Positions 42,571-53,080 are shown, counted from the first letter of the stretch. The stretch is 64,000 nt of DNA from Ahaetulla prasina (GCF_028640845.1 NC_080546.1:80865757-80929756), one strand, 5' to 3'. Numbers and translations are program-made. The notes: a model not told the origin generated them from the sequence alone.

Positions 42571-43322
42571 ACCCAGGGAAGGATTCTGCAAAATCCCCAT
42601 TCCCTCCCCACTCCTGAGGGAAGGATACTCTAAAATCCCCATTCCCTCCCCACTCCTGAGGGAAGGATACTCTAAAATCCCCATTCCCTCCGCACTCCTG
42701 AGGGAAGGATAATTGCAAAATCCCCATTCCCACCCCACTCCTGAGGGAAGGATAATTGCAAAATCCCCATTCCCTCCCCACTCCTGAGGGAAGGATACCG
42801 CAAAATCTCCATTCCCACCCCACTCCTGAGGGAAGGATACTCTAAAATCCCCATTCCCTCCCCACTCCTGAGGGAAGGATAATTGCAAAATCCCCATTCC
42901 CTCCCCACTCCTGAGGGAAGGATACCGCAAAATCTCCATTCCCACCCCACTCCTGAGGGAAGGATACTGTAAAATCCCCATTCCCTCCCCACTCCTGAGG
43001 GAAGGATAATTGCAAAATCTCCATTCCCTCCCCACTCCTGAGGGAAGGATACGGCAAAATCTCCATTCCCACCCCACTCCTGAGGGAAGGATACTGCAAA
43101 ATCCCCATTCCCTCCCCACTCCTGAGGGAAGGATACTCTAAAATCCCCATTCCCTCCCCACTCCTGAGGGAAGGATACTCTAAAATCCCCATTCCCTCCC
43201 CACTCCTGAGGGAAGGATACCACAAAATCTCCATTCCCACCCCACTCCTGAGGGAAGGATACTGTAAAATCCCCATTCCTTCCCCACTCCTGAGGGAAGG
43301 ATAATTCAAAATCTCCATTCCT
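42530..43322. repeat. 42/43-bp minisatellite, about 18 units plus one inverted unit
   Basis: The motif CTCCTGAGGGAAGGAT recurs at 42611, 42653, 42695, 42738, 42781, 42823, 42865, 42908, 42950, 42992, 43035, 43077, 43119, 43161, 43203, 43245 and 43287, with one diverged unit before. Units are 42 bp, or 43 bp when they carry TAATTGCAAAA. The left edge (about 42538-42570) is one unit in inverted orientation. Because 42 is a multiple of three, long spurious minus-strand frames with a 14-residue period (GGNGDFxVSFPQEW) appear. The array lies about 330-1110 bp upstream of the CORIN ATG. Confidence 0.95.
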
Positions 43323-43800
43323 TTCTTCCTGTCCTCTGGAGGCCATTTAAGCTCACGCCTACTGCTTTAGTGACTCCATGCAGCCACCTCGTTCTCTGTC
43401 GTCCCCTTCTTCTTTTGCCCTCCATCATTCTCAGCATTAGGCTCTTCTCCAGTGAGTCCTTCCTTCTCATTAGGTGGCCAAAGTATTTCAGTTTCATCTT
43501 CAGGATCTGGCCTTCTAAAGAGCAGTCAGGGTTGATCTCCTCTAGGATTGACCTGTTTGTTCGCCTTGCAGTCCAAGGGACTCACAGGAGTCTTCTCCAG
43601 CACCAGAGTTCAAAGGCCTCGATTCTTTGGCGCTCAGCCTTCCTCATGGTCCAACTTTCACAGCCATACATTGCAACTGGGGAAACCATAGCCTTGACTA
43701 TATGCACTTTTGTTGGCAGGGTGATGTCTCTGCTTTTTAGAATGTTGTCTAGATTTGCCATAGCTTTCCTCCCCAGGACCAAGCGACTTTTAATTTCTTA
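43323..43800 (-). mobile_element. Bov-B LINE fragment
   Basis: The minus strand encodes LGRKAMANLDNILKSRDITL, KVHIVKAMVSPVAMYGCESW, RQRIEAFELWCWRRLL and KLKYFGHLMRRKDSLEK: the RT C-terminal part in two frames. The 3' tail is missing where the minisatellite begins. Confidence 0.9.
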
Positions 43801-43801
43801 T

Positions 43802-43975
43802 ATAAAAGTTCAACAAAGTTCCTTTTCTTTTATCAAACAGCCCCCTCCCGCATCTCCTCCCCCCACAACACGGTGCATCCCTCTTTACTTTGCATCAATA
43901 AAATTATGGTAGGTGGGGGGAAAAAAGCCTAGCTTATTAGACAGAGAGACTGAGGGAACTGAAGAGAATATCCAG
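43802..43975 (+). repeat. Left copy of a direct repeat with 46083-46240
   Basis: GTTCAACAAAGTTCCTTTTC, TTTACTTTGCATCAATAAAA and GAGGGAACTGAAGAGAATAT recur in order at 46095-46240 (GTTCGCTTTCTTTTATCAAA, CTTACTTTGCATCCAGAAAA, GAGGGAACTGAGGAGAATAT). The copies are 2.28 kb apart with different flanks. Confidence 0.7.
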
Positions 43976-44118
43976 CCAGGTAACTCCTTGCCTTCCAACT
44001 GTTTATTTATTTATTTTACAAGTTTTATTTGTTTTATTTATATCACATTCAATTTTCATCAAACAGTGTGCAGTCTGGGTACCATTATATTTAAGTAGTC
44101 ATAATACAACACTTTGTT

Positions 44119-44756
44119 GTGGTATTTATCACCATACCACTGACATCATTCTACAGAGGAATTACTGAGTCTGTCATTTGCACCTCTATAACTGTCTGGT
44201 TCGGTTCTGCAACCCAACAAGAAAAACACAGACTTCAGAGGATAATTAGAACTGCAGAAAAAACAATTGCTACCAACCTGCCTTCCATTGAGGACCTGTA
44301 TACTGCACGAATCAAGAAGAGGGCCGTGAAAATATTTGCAGATCCCTCACATCCAGGACATAAACTGTTTCAACTCCTACCCTCAAAACGACGCTATAGA
44401 GCACTGCACACCAGAACAACTAGACACAAGAACAGTTTTTTCCCGAAGGCCATCACTCTGCTAAACAAATAATTCCCTCAACACTGTCAGACTATTTACT
44501 GAATCTGCACTACTATTAATCGTTTCATAGTTCCCATCACCAATCTCTTTCCACTTATGACTGTATGACTATAACTTGTTGCTGGCAATCCTTATGATTT
44601 ATATTGATATATTGACCATCAATTGTGTTGTAAATGTTGTACCTTGATGAACGTATCTTTTCTTTTATGTATACTGAGAGCATATGCACCAAGACAAATT
44701 CCTTGTGTGTCCAATCACACTTGGCCAATAAAAAAAAAATTCTATTCTATTCTATC
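44119..44756 (+). mobile_element. Snake1 LINE 3' end, best copy
   Basis: An open frame from about 44146 to 44472 encodes FYRGITESVICTSITVWFGS, QQEKHRLQRIIRTAEKT, LPSIEDLYTARIKKRAVKIF, LFQLLPSKRRYRAL, SFFPKAITLLNK, stop. A 280-bp 3' UTR follows, ending CACTTGGCCAATAAAA and (TTCTA)n. 5'-truncated, hence immobile. Confidence 0.93.
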
Positions 44757-44997
44757 ATAATATGATAACAATAATACTTAACATCATCTTTAACAACTCT
44801 TTCTTAACATTTCCTCTTTTTATATCTCCTCCTTTCTAACTTCTGTTTCTGTTGTCTAGCCATTGATAAAATATGTCCCATATCAAATAGTATTCAGTTT
44901 CTTCTTTGTCTTTAATAATAAGCGTTAGTCTATCCATTTCTGCGCATTCTGCTATTTTCTTAATTACATTCCTCTCAGACGGATCTCATTATTTTTT
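44757..44997. other. Intergenic sequence, AT-rich
   Basis: Possibly an L1-type UTR remnant (CCCATATCAAATAGTATTCAG, GATCTCATTATTTTTTCATT), not assignable. Confidence 0.3.
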
Positions 44998-45195
44998 CAT
45001 TGTTGCGCAAATACAATCCGTGACTTACAACTCTTTATTTAGTGGCAGTTCAAAGTTACAAGGGCACTGGGGGGGGTGGGGGGAATGGGACTTATGACCG
45101 TTTTTCCACATTTACCGACCCATGGTCACGTGATCAAAATTCAGAATTACATTGATGATGGTTGCAGTGTCCCGGGTTCATGGGATTCCCCTTTT

Positions 45196-45611
45196 TGGCT
45201 TAGGACCGGGTTACTTATGGGACCGCCTACTGCCGGCCTCTATCTCCCAGCGTCCAGGGGGAGGGCCTTCTCTGTGGGGGCTCCTACCCTGTGGAACGAG
45301 CTTCCCCTCGGGCTCCGACAACTACCTGACCTTAGGACCTTTCGCCGCGAACTTAAAACCTATTTATTTCATATGGCTGGACTGGCCTGATTTTAAATTT
45401 TAAATTTTAATTGTGGGTTTTAACTTTTGTAATTTGTATGGAGTGTAATGTTATTTTAAATTTTCGGCATATTTGAATCAGTTTTTTAAGGGTTGTTTTA
45501 ATTATGGTGTATATTTCTGTCTGTATTTTATTTGCCTGTTCACCGCCCTGAGTCCTTCGGGAGAAGGGCGGTATACAAATTAAAACATTATTATTATTAT
45601 TATTATTATTT
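45196..45611 (+). mobile_element. L2-type LINE 3' end
   Basis: GRAFSVGAPTLWNELPLGLR, QLPDLRTFRRELKTYLF; tail CCGCCCTGAGTCC, GGGCGGTATACAAAT, then (TTA)n. Confidence 0.85.
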
Positions 45612-45664
45612 TGGGATCTTCTGACAAGCACTTAACAACCATGTTGCTAATGTAACAACTGAAG

Positions 45665-45953
45665 CAGTGATGGATTTCAATTTTTTTTTACTACCGGTTC
45701 TGTGGGCGTAACTTGGTGGGCGTGGCTTGGTGGGCGTGGCAGGGGAAGGATACTGTAAAATCTCTATTCCCACCCCAATCCAGGGAAGGTTACTGCAAAA
45801 TCCCCATTTCCTCCCGATCAGCTGGGACTCGGGAGGCAGAGAATAGATGGGGGTGGGGCCAGTGAGAATTTTTACTACTGGTTCTCCGAACTACTCAAAA
45901 TTTCCGCTACCGGTTCTCCAGAACTGGGCAGAATCTGCTGAAACCCACCTCTG
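45665..45953. mobile_element. hAT-type MITE containing two minisatellite units, 289 bp
   Basis: Perfect 8-bp duplication AACTGAAG (45657-45664, 45954-45961). Ends CAGTGATGGATTTCAA and TGCTGAAACCCACCTCTG. Two adjacent 40-bp units (GGGAAGGATACTGTAAAATC and GGGAAGGTTACTGCAAAATC) lie at about 45743-45815, plus GGGCGTGGC motifs. It is the unexpanded relative of the CORIN-side array. Confidence 0.93.
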
Positions 45954-46082
45954 AACTGAAGCGATTCACTTAACAGCAGTGACAAGAAAGTTCATCAAAT
46001 GAAGCAGAAGCTACTTAACAAATGTTTCACTTTAGCAACAAACATGTCGGGCTCAATTGTGGTTGTAAGTCAAGGACTAACT

Positions 46083-46240
46083 GTATAAAAGGACTTCAAC
46101 AAAGTTCGCTTTCTTTTATCAAACAACACACACATACACACCCGCAAGACGGCATGTTTCTCCTTACTTTGCATCCAGAAAACTAGGTGGAGAAAAGTCT
46201 AGCTAGTTAGACAAAGAATCAGAGGGAACTGAGGAGAATA
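46083..46240 (+). repeat. Right copy of a direct repeat with 43802-43975
   Basis: See the left copy. About 75-80% identical by eye with small indels, so an old duplication or a low-copy repeat family. Confidence 0.6.
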
Positions 46241-46587
46241 TCTGTAGTACAGGGTTGAACTTGCTCTCTGAGGTTAGTTGTTTTCTTCAGAGGTTACGTT
46301 AACTCGACTAGGCCCGAAGAAAGTACACAGAGGGTTACATAAATTTCAGATTTGTATTGTTCAGGATACTTCACGCTTCAGAATCTTTCAAAGCACAATC
46401 CTTTGGACTAAGAACTGTACAAGTAGAATGTCCTCCAGATGGCAAAACACTCACTAAAAACATTTATTCCTCCTTCTGCTAATAAAATTAAAGCCGTGAT
46501 ACGCAATTCATCCCCCCTTAATCCTCCCCAGCACCATCAAAGGTTGCATCACTCCAAAGTGTGGGTTTCTACCAATTGTGATGTAGA
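46241..46587. other. Intergenic sequence, no feature seen
   Basis: Apparently unique. Confidence 0.35.
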
Positions 46588-46801
46588 TAGACCCCCAAAA
46601 CGTTAAGCTTAAACTGTCTACTGTTGACCTCACCCCATTCCTAAGAGATCTGTAAGGGGCGTGCATAAGTGCCCCTGCATGCCTACCATCCCTGTCCTAA
46701 TATTCCTTTTTACTTACTCTTTTCATGTATCCGAATTATGTTTATACTTTTACCTGTTATCTTATATGTGATTGACAAAATAAATAATAAATAAATAAAA
46801 A
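46588..46801 (+). mobile_element. CR1-like LINE (RRVLHSS type) 3' end
   Basis: AAACTGTCTACTGTTGACCTC (LSTVDLTPFLRDL, stop), TGCATAAGTGCCCCTGCATG, GATTGACAAAATAAATAAT tail. Confidence 0.8.
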
Positions 46802-47274
46802 ATAGGGCTATGGAGCCTCTTTTTTCTTTTCGGTTAGGTGTGATTGTATCACATATGGACTACAAACCAGGATTTTAGGCTGGTGTGATGTGGAAAGCCT
46901 CATATATACCAAGATTATGGTTTGAGATATCATATATAGCAGAAAATTTAAGTCAATTAAATAAACTGTGGTTTGGTTAACCATGCTTCGACTTGTTGGA
47001 CCAAAGTTACTCTAAAGAAATAGGCTGGCTTGCTTGATACTTTTAGCCATTCTGGTCTGTGAATCATAATTTATGTCTCAGCATATTCCATGAAGTAACC
47101 TAGATCCCTTCTAAATAATTCTCCAGCCAGTTTTGCCCATTCTCCCTTATTTTCTAAATATCTCCCTTGCAACTATTAAATTCAACGAAGTAGTTTATGC
47201 CCTGGTTTAAAACACTCAGAGATATGCACATAAGCCACTGATCATCTTTAGTCTTAAGGCTTCTCTAAATTATT
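46802..47274. other. Intergenic sequence, no feature seen
   Basis: Apparently unique, AT-rich. Confidence 0.35.
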
Positions 47275-47282
47275 GTCTAAGT

Positions 47283-47669
47283 CTGTGATGGCAAACCTAT
47301 AGCATGCGTGCCACAGGTGGCACGTGGAGCCATATCGGTGGGCACGGGAGCTCAGGTCTGGCTTGCATGATTTTTGGGCCTTCTGGGCCCATTGGAAGTC
47401 AGCAAACAGGCAGTTTCCGGCATCCAGTGGAGTGGGGAAGGCTGTTTTCGCCCTCCCCAGGGTCCTAGAGAGGCTCTGGAGCTTGGGGAGAGCAAAAGAC
47501 AGCCCTACTGGGCCCAGCGGGCCATTGCGTGCCAAAAGCAGGGGAGCGCGCAGGGGTCATGTGCGCACGCGTGGGGGGGGATGCATAGAATTATGGGTGT
47601 TGGCACGCATGCACGTCCCGCGCTCCCCTCGCTTTTGGCACGCGATGGCAAGAAGGTTAGCCATCACTG
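47283..47669. mobile_element. hAT-type MITE, 387 bp
   Basis: Ends CTGTGATGGCAAACC and GGTTAGCCATCACTG; diverged 8-bp duplication GTCTAAGT (47275-47282) and CTCTAAAT (47670-47677), six of eight bases alike. Close relative of 3421-3909. Confidence 0.85.
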
Positions 47670-47925
47670 CTCTAAATGTTTATCAATCTTAGCAATTATA
47701 AGATGCGTGGACTTCAACTCCCAGAATTCCCCAGTCAGTCTAAGGGCAAAATCCTTTGCCGTTATCAATGCAATCAGGAGGTGATTCTGAATCTCCACAC
47801 AAAATGCAACCCACTGTTATTTTAGAAAGTTTATTGCTTGAGGCAGTACAGAAAGGAGACAAAGCTTCCCGTCTGTATGATTCTCCACTTCTCAAATCAT
47901 CGTAAGCCACTCTTCCTGGAGTTGC

Positions 47926-48445
47926 TGTTGTGCCTCGTCCGCTTTCCCCGCAGCCGGGCCCATCTTATCTGCTTCCGAACGCTGAGGAATGTCCTAGCAT
48001 GCCTCCCGGCCCCAGCCCTGGCTCCATGCCCAGACAGGCCGAGGAGGAAGAAGTGCCTCCAGCCCCCAGCTCTGGCTCCATGCCCAGGCAAACGGAGCAA
48101 CTAGACCCCTCCCCCACAGCATGTGAGCCTGAGGAAGGTCAATTACCAACAGCTGCAGACTGGAGCGACCCTCGCTTCAGGAGAATTGATAGGCGGTGGC
48201 AACAGAAGGAAGGGAGCGGCAGGCCTGGATAAGTGCTGAGTCATGGAGCCACACCCCATGGTCTATATAAAGGATCTGCTTTCTGGCATTCTCTGAGTCA
48301 GGCAAAGTCTACCTTATCTTGCTGAAGTCACTTTCTGGTCTCCTGCCTGCCTTGAGAACTTTGCTAGGACTTTGGCAGAGCTGCAGAGGCACACCTGATT
48401 CGGATTTCCCTGACGCGGCCGTCAGCGGAGGAGTGGGACACGACA
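47926..48445 (+). mobile_element. Solo LTR, 520 bp, 5-bp duplication GTTGC
   Basis: TGTTGTGCCTCG to GGGACACGACA, with GTTGC at 47921-47925 and 48446-48450. A frame open from the LTR start (VVPRPLSPQPGPSYLLP) runs through Pro/acidic sequence to GSGRPG, stop, at 48232, shortly before TATATAAAGG (about 48262). A clean copy of the family. Confidence 0.93.
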
Positions 48446-48521
48446 GTTGCCTGTAGCTTGTCATACTTGAGTTTTTTGTCTTCCAAAGAGACCTTGATTG
48501 TTGATTGTTGATGCTATATTA

Positions 48522-48817
48522 CCGTGAGGGCAAACCTATGGCAGGTGTGCCAGAGGGTGCACACAGTTCCCTCTGCGGGCACGTGAGCTGTCGCCCCAGT
48601 TCAGCTCCGCTGCGCAATGCGCTTGCACCTCCCGTTGGCCAGCTGGTCTTCGGGTCTCTGCCATGCATGTGGGGGGGGCGTTTGCACGCATGCACGAAGG
48701 GACAGTCATATGCGGGGGGGGCAGTGCACGCATGTGAGGGGTCCACACGCACATTGCATTTTGGGGGTTTGAGCTCGCACTTTGGGCACTCAATCTGGAA
48801 AAGGTTAGCCATCACTG
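48522..48817. mobile_element. hAT-type MITE, 296 bp
   Basis: Ends CCGTGAGGGCAAACC and GGTTAGCCATCACTG; near-perfect 8-bp duplication CTATATTA (48514-48521) and GTATATTA (48818-48825). Interior CpG- and CATGCA-rich. Confidence 0.85.
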
Positions 48818-49279
48818 GTATATTATATTCAATAAGCGGTCTTTTACAATGATTTTTCTGCAATCACAGTAGATTTTAATTCCACATTTGCACTCCATTT
48901 CCTGAAATATGAGAATCAAAGGTTTGAGATTTAAAAAAAAAACCCAGACCTTTAACAAATAGTAAGCAACCTTAAAAAAATTTTTTATTTTGAAATGATG
49001 GAAAGGGTTCGCGTTGAACATTTTAATTCTGCTTTTAAATTCTTCAGCCCCTGTTCTAGGAACTAAAACCCTGCCACAGTGAACTCTTATTAAACACCAG
49101 GATTATTTTATAAAAAGCTTTGCTCAGATTTGGAGAGGTTTCTTTTCTGGTACGTAGTTTCTTAATTACAAATTCATATTTTTGCAAAATCCTTTGGTGG
49201 CCCAGCTTTCACTGCCTTGTTAACGCTTTACTCTTCAACTGCTACAATGTCAGACAGTGTAGTAGGCAGTCCTGTATAG

Positions 49280-49409
49280 CAGGGGTCTCCAACCTTGGCA
49301 ACTTTAAGACTTGTGGACTTCAACTCCCAGAATTCCTCAGCCACCTGGCTGAGGAATTCTGAGAGTTGAAGTCCACAAGTCTTAAAGTTGCCAAGGTTGG
49401 AGACCCCTA
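49280..49409. mobile_element. Palindromic hAT-type MITE, 130 bp
   Basis: Perfect 8-bp duplication CTGTATAG (49272-49279, 49410-49417). Arms CAGGGGTCTCCAACCTTGGC and GCCAAGGTTGGAGACCCCTA fold end to end around GAATTCCTCAGCCA. Confidence 0.93.
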
Positions 49410-49424
49410 CTGTATAGGCAGTAC

Positions 49425-50010
49425 AACCATTCATTTACTGACCATTACAATTACAAAGTCTCTTATGACCATTTTTCAAGCTTACAACGGTTGCAGCATC
49501 CCTATTGTCAGGCCAATCAAAATTTGGGGGCTTGGCAACTGACTCGAATTTATGACGGTCGCAGTATCCTGGGGGACACCTGAGCCCCTTTTGTGACCTT
49601 CTGACAAGCAAAGTCAATGGGGAAGCCAGATTCACTTAACAACCGTGTTCCTACCTTAACAGCTGCGGTAATCCACTTAACAACTGTGGCAAGCAAGATC
49701 GCAAAATGGAGCAAATTTGTCGTTTAGCAACACAAATTTTGGGCTCCATCAAGGTCATAAGTCACGGACTATTTGTGCAAGTTGTTTTTCCAGCGCTCAC
49801 GAGGTGCAGCTGGGTTTCTCCTGCACATTTTATTCTGCATTGATGTTTTTCCCAAGGGCACAGAAATGTAAATGAAGTAGAATTTGCCCCCTCCCAAATA
49901 ATTTTATATTCCCCTAAGAGGGTATATGCTGATACGTCAGTTGCAAAAAAAGAATGACTGTGCTCTCTAGAGGTTGTAAATGAACTCTCGTAAGTCAAGG
50001 ACTACCTGTA
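49425..50010. mobile_element. CTCGACTTACAAC MITE, rearranged copy
   Basis: CATTTACTGACCATTACAAT, CTTGGCAACTGACTCGAATT, GTCATAAGTCACGGACTATT and, further on, CTCGTAAGTCAAGGACTACC: apparently one copy with an extra right end, or two abutting copies. The 49775-49960 middle is unassigned. Confidence 0.6.
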
Positions 50011-50101
50011 CAACTATTCAGAAATTAACATATTTTCTTCTCTAATTTTTGGGAAAGATGCTAAAGTTCGTTGTTTCTTACCTAGAAAATCTAGAGATGA
50101 A

Positions 50102-50730
50102 TGTTGTGACCCAGGCCCAAGTAGTTAGTATTAGATGCAATCCGTTCAAAAACAAACAGACTTTATTAGAACAGCGGGGAATTAACTCATTCTCAGCATC
50201 ATCCAAACTAAATCAAAACAAATTCTTCATAACACAATTGTTCAGTCTTATCACCAACCTTGGTCTAATTAGGCAAACTGCCAAAGGCTCTTCTTGGTAA
50301 AAATTCCAAAGCAGAAGACGTCAACAAGAAATAATTGCAGCAAGACAAGGAGCAAGGCTATCAACGTTGTTTTCCGACAAAGAGCTCAAACACCATTGCT
50401 GGTTTTTTAATCCTTATGGGAGGGGCCAATCATCTCTTGGCCCTACTCCCGAGTCGTCCTCTTTGTTTGAACTGCTCTTGCCTTCTGGCAGCTCTTCTCA
50501 TGCATGCATTAGGAACAGGCTCCTTCTGTTCCTCTGCCTCACTACTGTCAGCCTCTGGAGGCTCCGGAGTCCGCACCTCACTCCCCGATGGCCCTGGCCC
50601 CACCTCTGCCTCTGACACAGAGCCCTCATCCGGGCCTTTCCCAGCCTCCAGGACTGGCCCATGTTCTTCCTCAGCCTCATCGCTGTCCGACTCTGTTGCC
50701 AGCTCCGCAGGCTACTGGCGGACCACAACA
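50102..50730 (-). mobile_element. Solo LTR, 629 bp, 5-bp duplication ATGAA
   Basis: Minus-oriented: TGTTGTGGTCCGCC to CCTGGGTCACAACA, with ATGAA at 50097-50101 and 50731-50735. On the minus strand U3 encodes acidic sequence (PEADSSEAEEQKEPVPN) and an AATAAAGTCTG polyadenylation-type signal lies near the 3' end. Sister subfamily of 59136-59720. Confidence 0.93.
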
Positions 50731-50735
50731 ATGAA

Positions 50736-51142
50736 CTGCAAGCAAGGTTAAGCAGTTTGCCATGCCTAACTAATTGATTTTCTACCTTTCTTTCCAAAAT
50801 GACATTCAACTGCCATTCCGATTTCAACTGTTTAATCTGGATTATCTATTTATGTTCCTTTCCAAGTGATATTAAATTGGAAAAACTGGGCAGTTTTGTT
50901 GTTGGATGTCTGCTCCTGATAGTTTTAGGCAACAGTGGAAAATGAGAATAGACAGCATATAAATGACCTATCTTGTCATACGCTGACTGTTGCTCGATGT
51001 ATTCAGTTGCCAGCACTATTAGAAAACAGCCATTCTTGGACACTTTCATTTTCTTTTAAATGTGTAATCAGAAACAGAATCTGCAAGAATTTTTGTACAA
51101 GTTAAAATTCAAGAAATGCAAACCTTTTATTATATTAACACC
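50736..51142. other. Intergenic sequence, no feature seen
   Basis: Apparently unique. Confidence 0.35.
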
Positions 51143-51410
51143 GGGGCCGCGGTGTGGCTCAGGCTGTAAGAAGCCTGTTATTAAAACACAGCTGCCTGCA
51201 ATTACTGCAGGTTCAAGTCCCACCAGGTCCAAGGTTGACTCAGCCTTCCATCCTTTATAAGGTAGGTAAAATGAGGACCCAGATTGTTGGGGGGGCAATA
51301 AGTTGACTTTGAAAATATACAAATAGAATGAGACTATTGCCTTACACACTGTAAGCCGCCCTGAGTCTTCGGAGAAGGGCGGGATATAAATGTAAAGAAA
51401 AAAATAAATA
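51143..51410 (+). mobile_element. tRNA-derived SINE with L2-type tail
   Basis: Plus copy. A-box-like TGGCTCAGGCTG (about 51155), B box GGTTCAAGTCC (about 51211), body GTTGACTCAGCCTTCCATCC and ATGAGGACCCAGATTG, tail GCCGCCCTGAGTCTTCGGAG plus AAGGGCGGGATATAAATG. Best reference copy; the tail is that of the L2-type LINE. Confidence 0.88.
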
Positions 51411-51447
51411 TTAGCAGATGAAGAAAAGGGGATAATGAAACAATGTA

Positions 51448-51775
51448 CAGCTAGTCCTCAACTTACAACAGGTCACTTAAAGACCATTCGAAGTTACAAT
51501 GGACGCTCCAAAAAGTACTTAATGAGCTTCTGATAGTGGGAGCTTGGCAACTGGCCCGCATTTATGGCTACTTGCAGCCTCCCACGGACACATTTACAAC
51601 ATGGTTTTCAGCAAAAACGCCCTATCATGAACGATAGCTCTCTTAATAACCATGGTATTCACTTAACAACCATTCGGGGGGAAAAAGTCAACATCTTCTT
51701 TACATCTGTCCCAATTTATGACCATAATTGACAGACTCCATTGCAGTCATGAGTCAAGAATTACCTGCAACAGCA
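51448..51775. mobile_element. CTCGACTTACAAC MITE
   Basis: ACAGCTAGTCCTCAACTTAC to GAGTCAAGAATTACCTG. The following 51776-52091 is AT-rich (TATATAAT words), otherwise empty. Confidence 0.7.
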
Positions 51776-52286
51776 AAAGGTGTTCCAAAAATAGTGGTTT
51801 ATAATTTAATTATAACATTAATTATATAATTATATATTAATATATATTTAATAACAGTTATTAATAATAAATTATCATAATATGATATATATTAATAATT
51901 ATATAATTAAATTTAAGAATTTTGCATTTATACCCATTTCCCCTCATTCCCACTGTTAAACACTCACAATGGTTTCCACTGCTAGTTTGTCAAAATGCTT
52001 CCCCTAAAGCTCATATAGAACTTTTGCTCTGTATGTACAACATTCCCGGTCAAAGCAGAGAAAGCCTTCATTCTAAAATCTTAAAAGAAGTTTATTTTTA
52101 TTTATTTATTTATTTTGTCAATCATATATAAGATAACAGGTAAAAGTATAAACATAATTTGGATGCAAGAAAAGGGTAAGTAAAAAGGTATATTAAGACA
52201 GGGACAGTAGGCATGCAGGGGCACTTATGCACGCCCCTTACAGACCTCTTAGGAATGGGCGGAGGTCAACAGTAGACAGTCTAAGG

Positions 52287-52760
52287 CAGTGGTTCTCAAC
52301 CTTTATAGTGCTGCGACCCCTTTAATACAATTCCCCACGATGTGGCGACCCCAACCGTAAAATTATTTTCATTTTGAATTTATCGCGCCTGAAGCCGTAT
52401 TGGCTAGCGATCTGAACTGCTTGCGATTGCCTTGAGGACTGAGGCATTAAAGCGGAGACTCCTCCCCTATTAAGTTTATGGCGCCTGAAGCCAGATTAGG
52501 CTAGCGATTGGGAGTGATTGCAGCTGGCTTGAGAGGGAGACATCAGAGCAAAGATTTCTCTCTTTTTTAACTCATCGCGCCTGAAGCCGAATTCGGCTAG
52601 CGATTTATAGAGCCAGCAGCTGCCTTGTGGAGTCAACCATTGGAGCGCGATTCTTCGACTCGCAAGTATACTTCCCATATTTCCGATGGTCTTAGGTGAC
52701 CCCTGGCAAATCGTCATTTGACCCCCAACGGGGTTGCGACCCACAGGTTGAGAACCGCTG
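52287..52760. mobile_element. SPIN-like hAT element, 474 bp
   Basis: Ends CAGTGGTTCTCAACCTT and AGGTTGAGAACCGCTG with a perfect 8-bp duplication GTCTAAGG (52279-52286, 52761-52768). The right half read in reverse (GGTTGCGACCCACAGG complement; GTCACCTAAGACCATCGGAA complement near 52685) matches the SPIN hAT family as I remember it. A second right end, AAGGTTGAGAACCACTG (52771-52787), and a third GTCTAAGG follow at once. Confidence 0.85.
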
Positions 52761-53080
52761 GTCTAAGGTTAAGGTTGAGAACCACTGGTCTAAGGGGGTT
52801 TGGGGAAGAAACTACAGAGTCAAGTAGGACATTCCAGGCATTGACCACTCTTTTACTGAAGTCATATTTTCTGCAATCAAGTTTGGAGCGGTTTACCTTG
52901 AGTTTGTACCTATTATTTTGATGATATATTGTTGTGGTTGAAGCTGAGGTAGTCATTGACAAGTAGGACATTGTGGTAGATAATTTTATATACTATGCTT
53001 AGGTCAGACTGAAGTCTGCTTAGTTCTAAGTTGTCTAAATCCAAAATTTGGAGTCTGGTGGCATAAGGTATTTTTGTTTG

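Larger units (their letters stand above)
44998..46085. mobile_element. CTCGACTTACAAC MITE interrupted by L2 and by a hAT
   Basis: Pieces 44998-45195, 45612-45656 and 45954-46085 rejoin in order: ATACAATCCGTGACTTACAAC, then CTTCTGACAAGCACTTAAC, then AGTCAAGGACTAACTG. Nested insertions: L2 at 45196-45611, hAT at 45665-45953. Confidence 0.75.

Noticed and set aside
42530..43322. Regular direct repeats resembling a CRISPR array
   Set aside because: There are no unique spacers, the whole 42-bp unit repeats, and the DNA is vertebrate.
42493..43346. Several minus-strand ORFs of 84-224 codons with a 14-residue repeat, looking like a repeat protein
   Set aside because: They are three frames of the 42-bp minisatellite; 43-bp units merely shift the frame. 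No splice sites, start context or family support a protein.
51143..51225. tRNA gene suggested by A- and B-box-like sequences
   Set aside because: The segment is the head of a SINE with body and L2-type tail and occurs six times; it does not fold as an intact tRNA.
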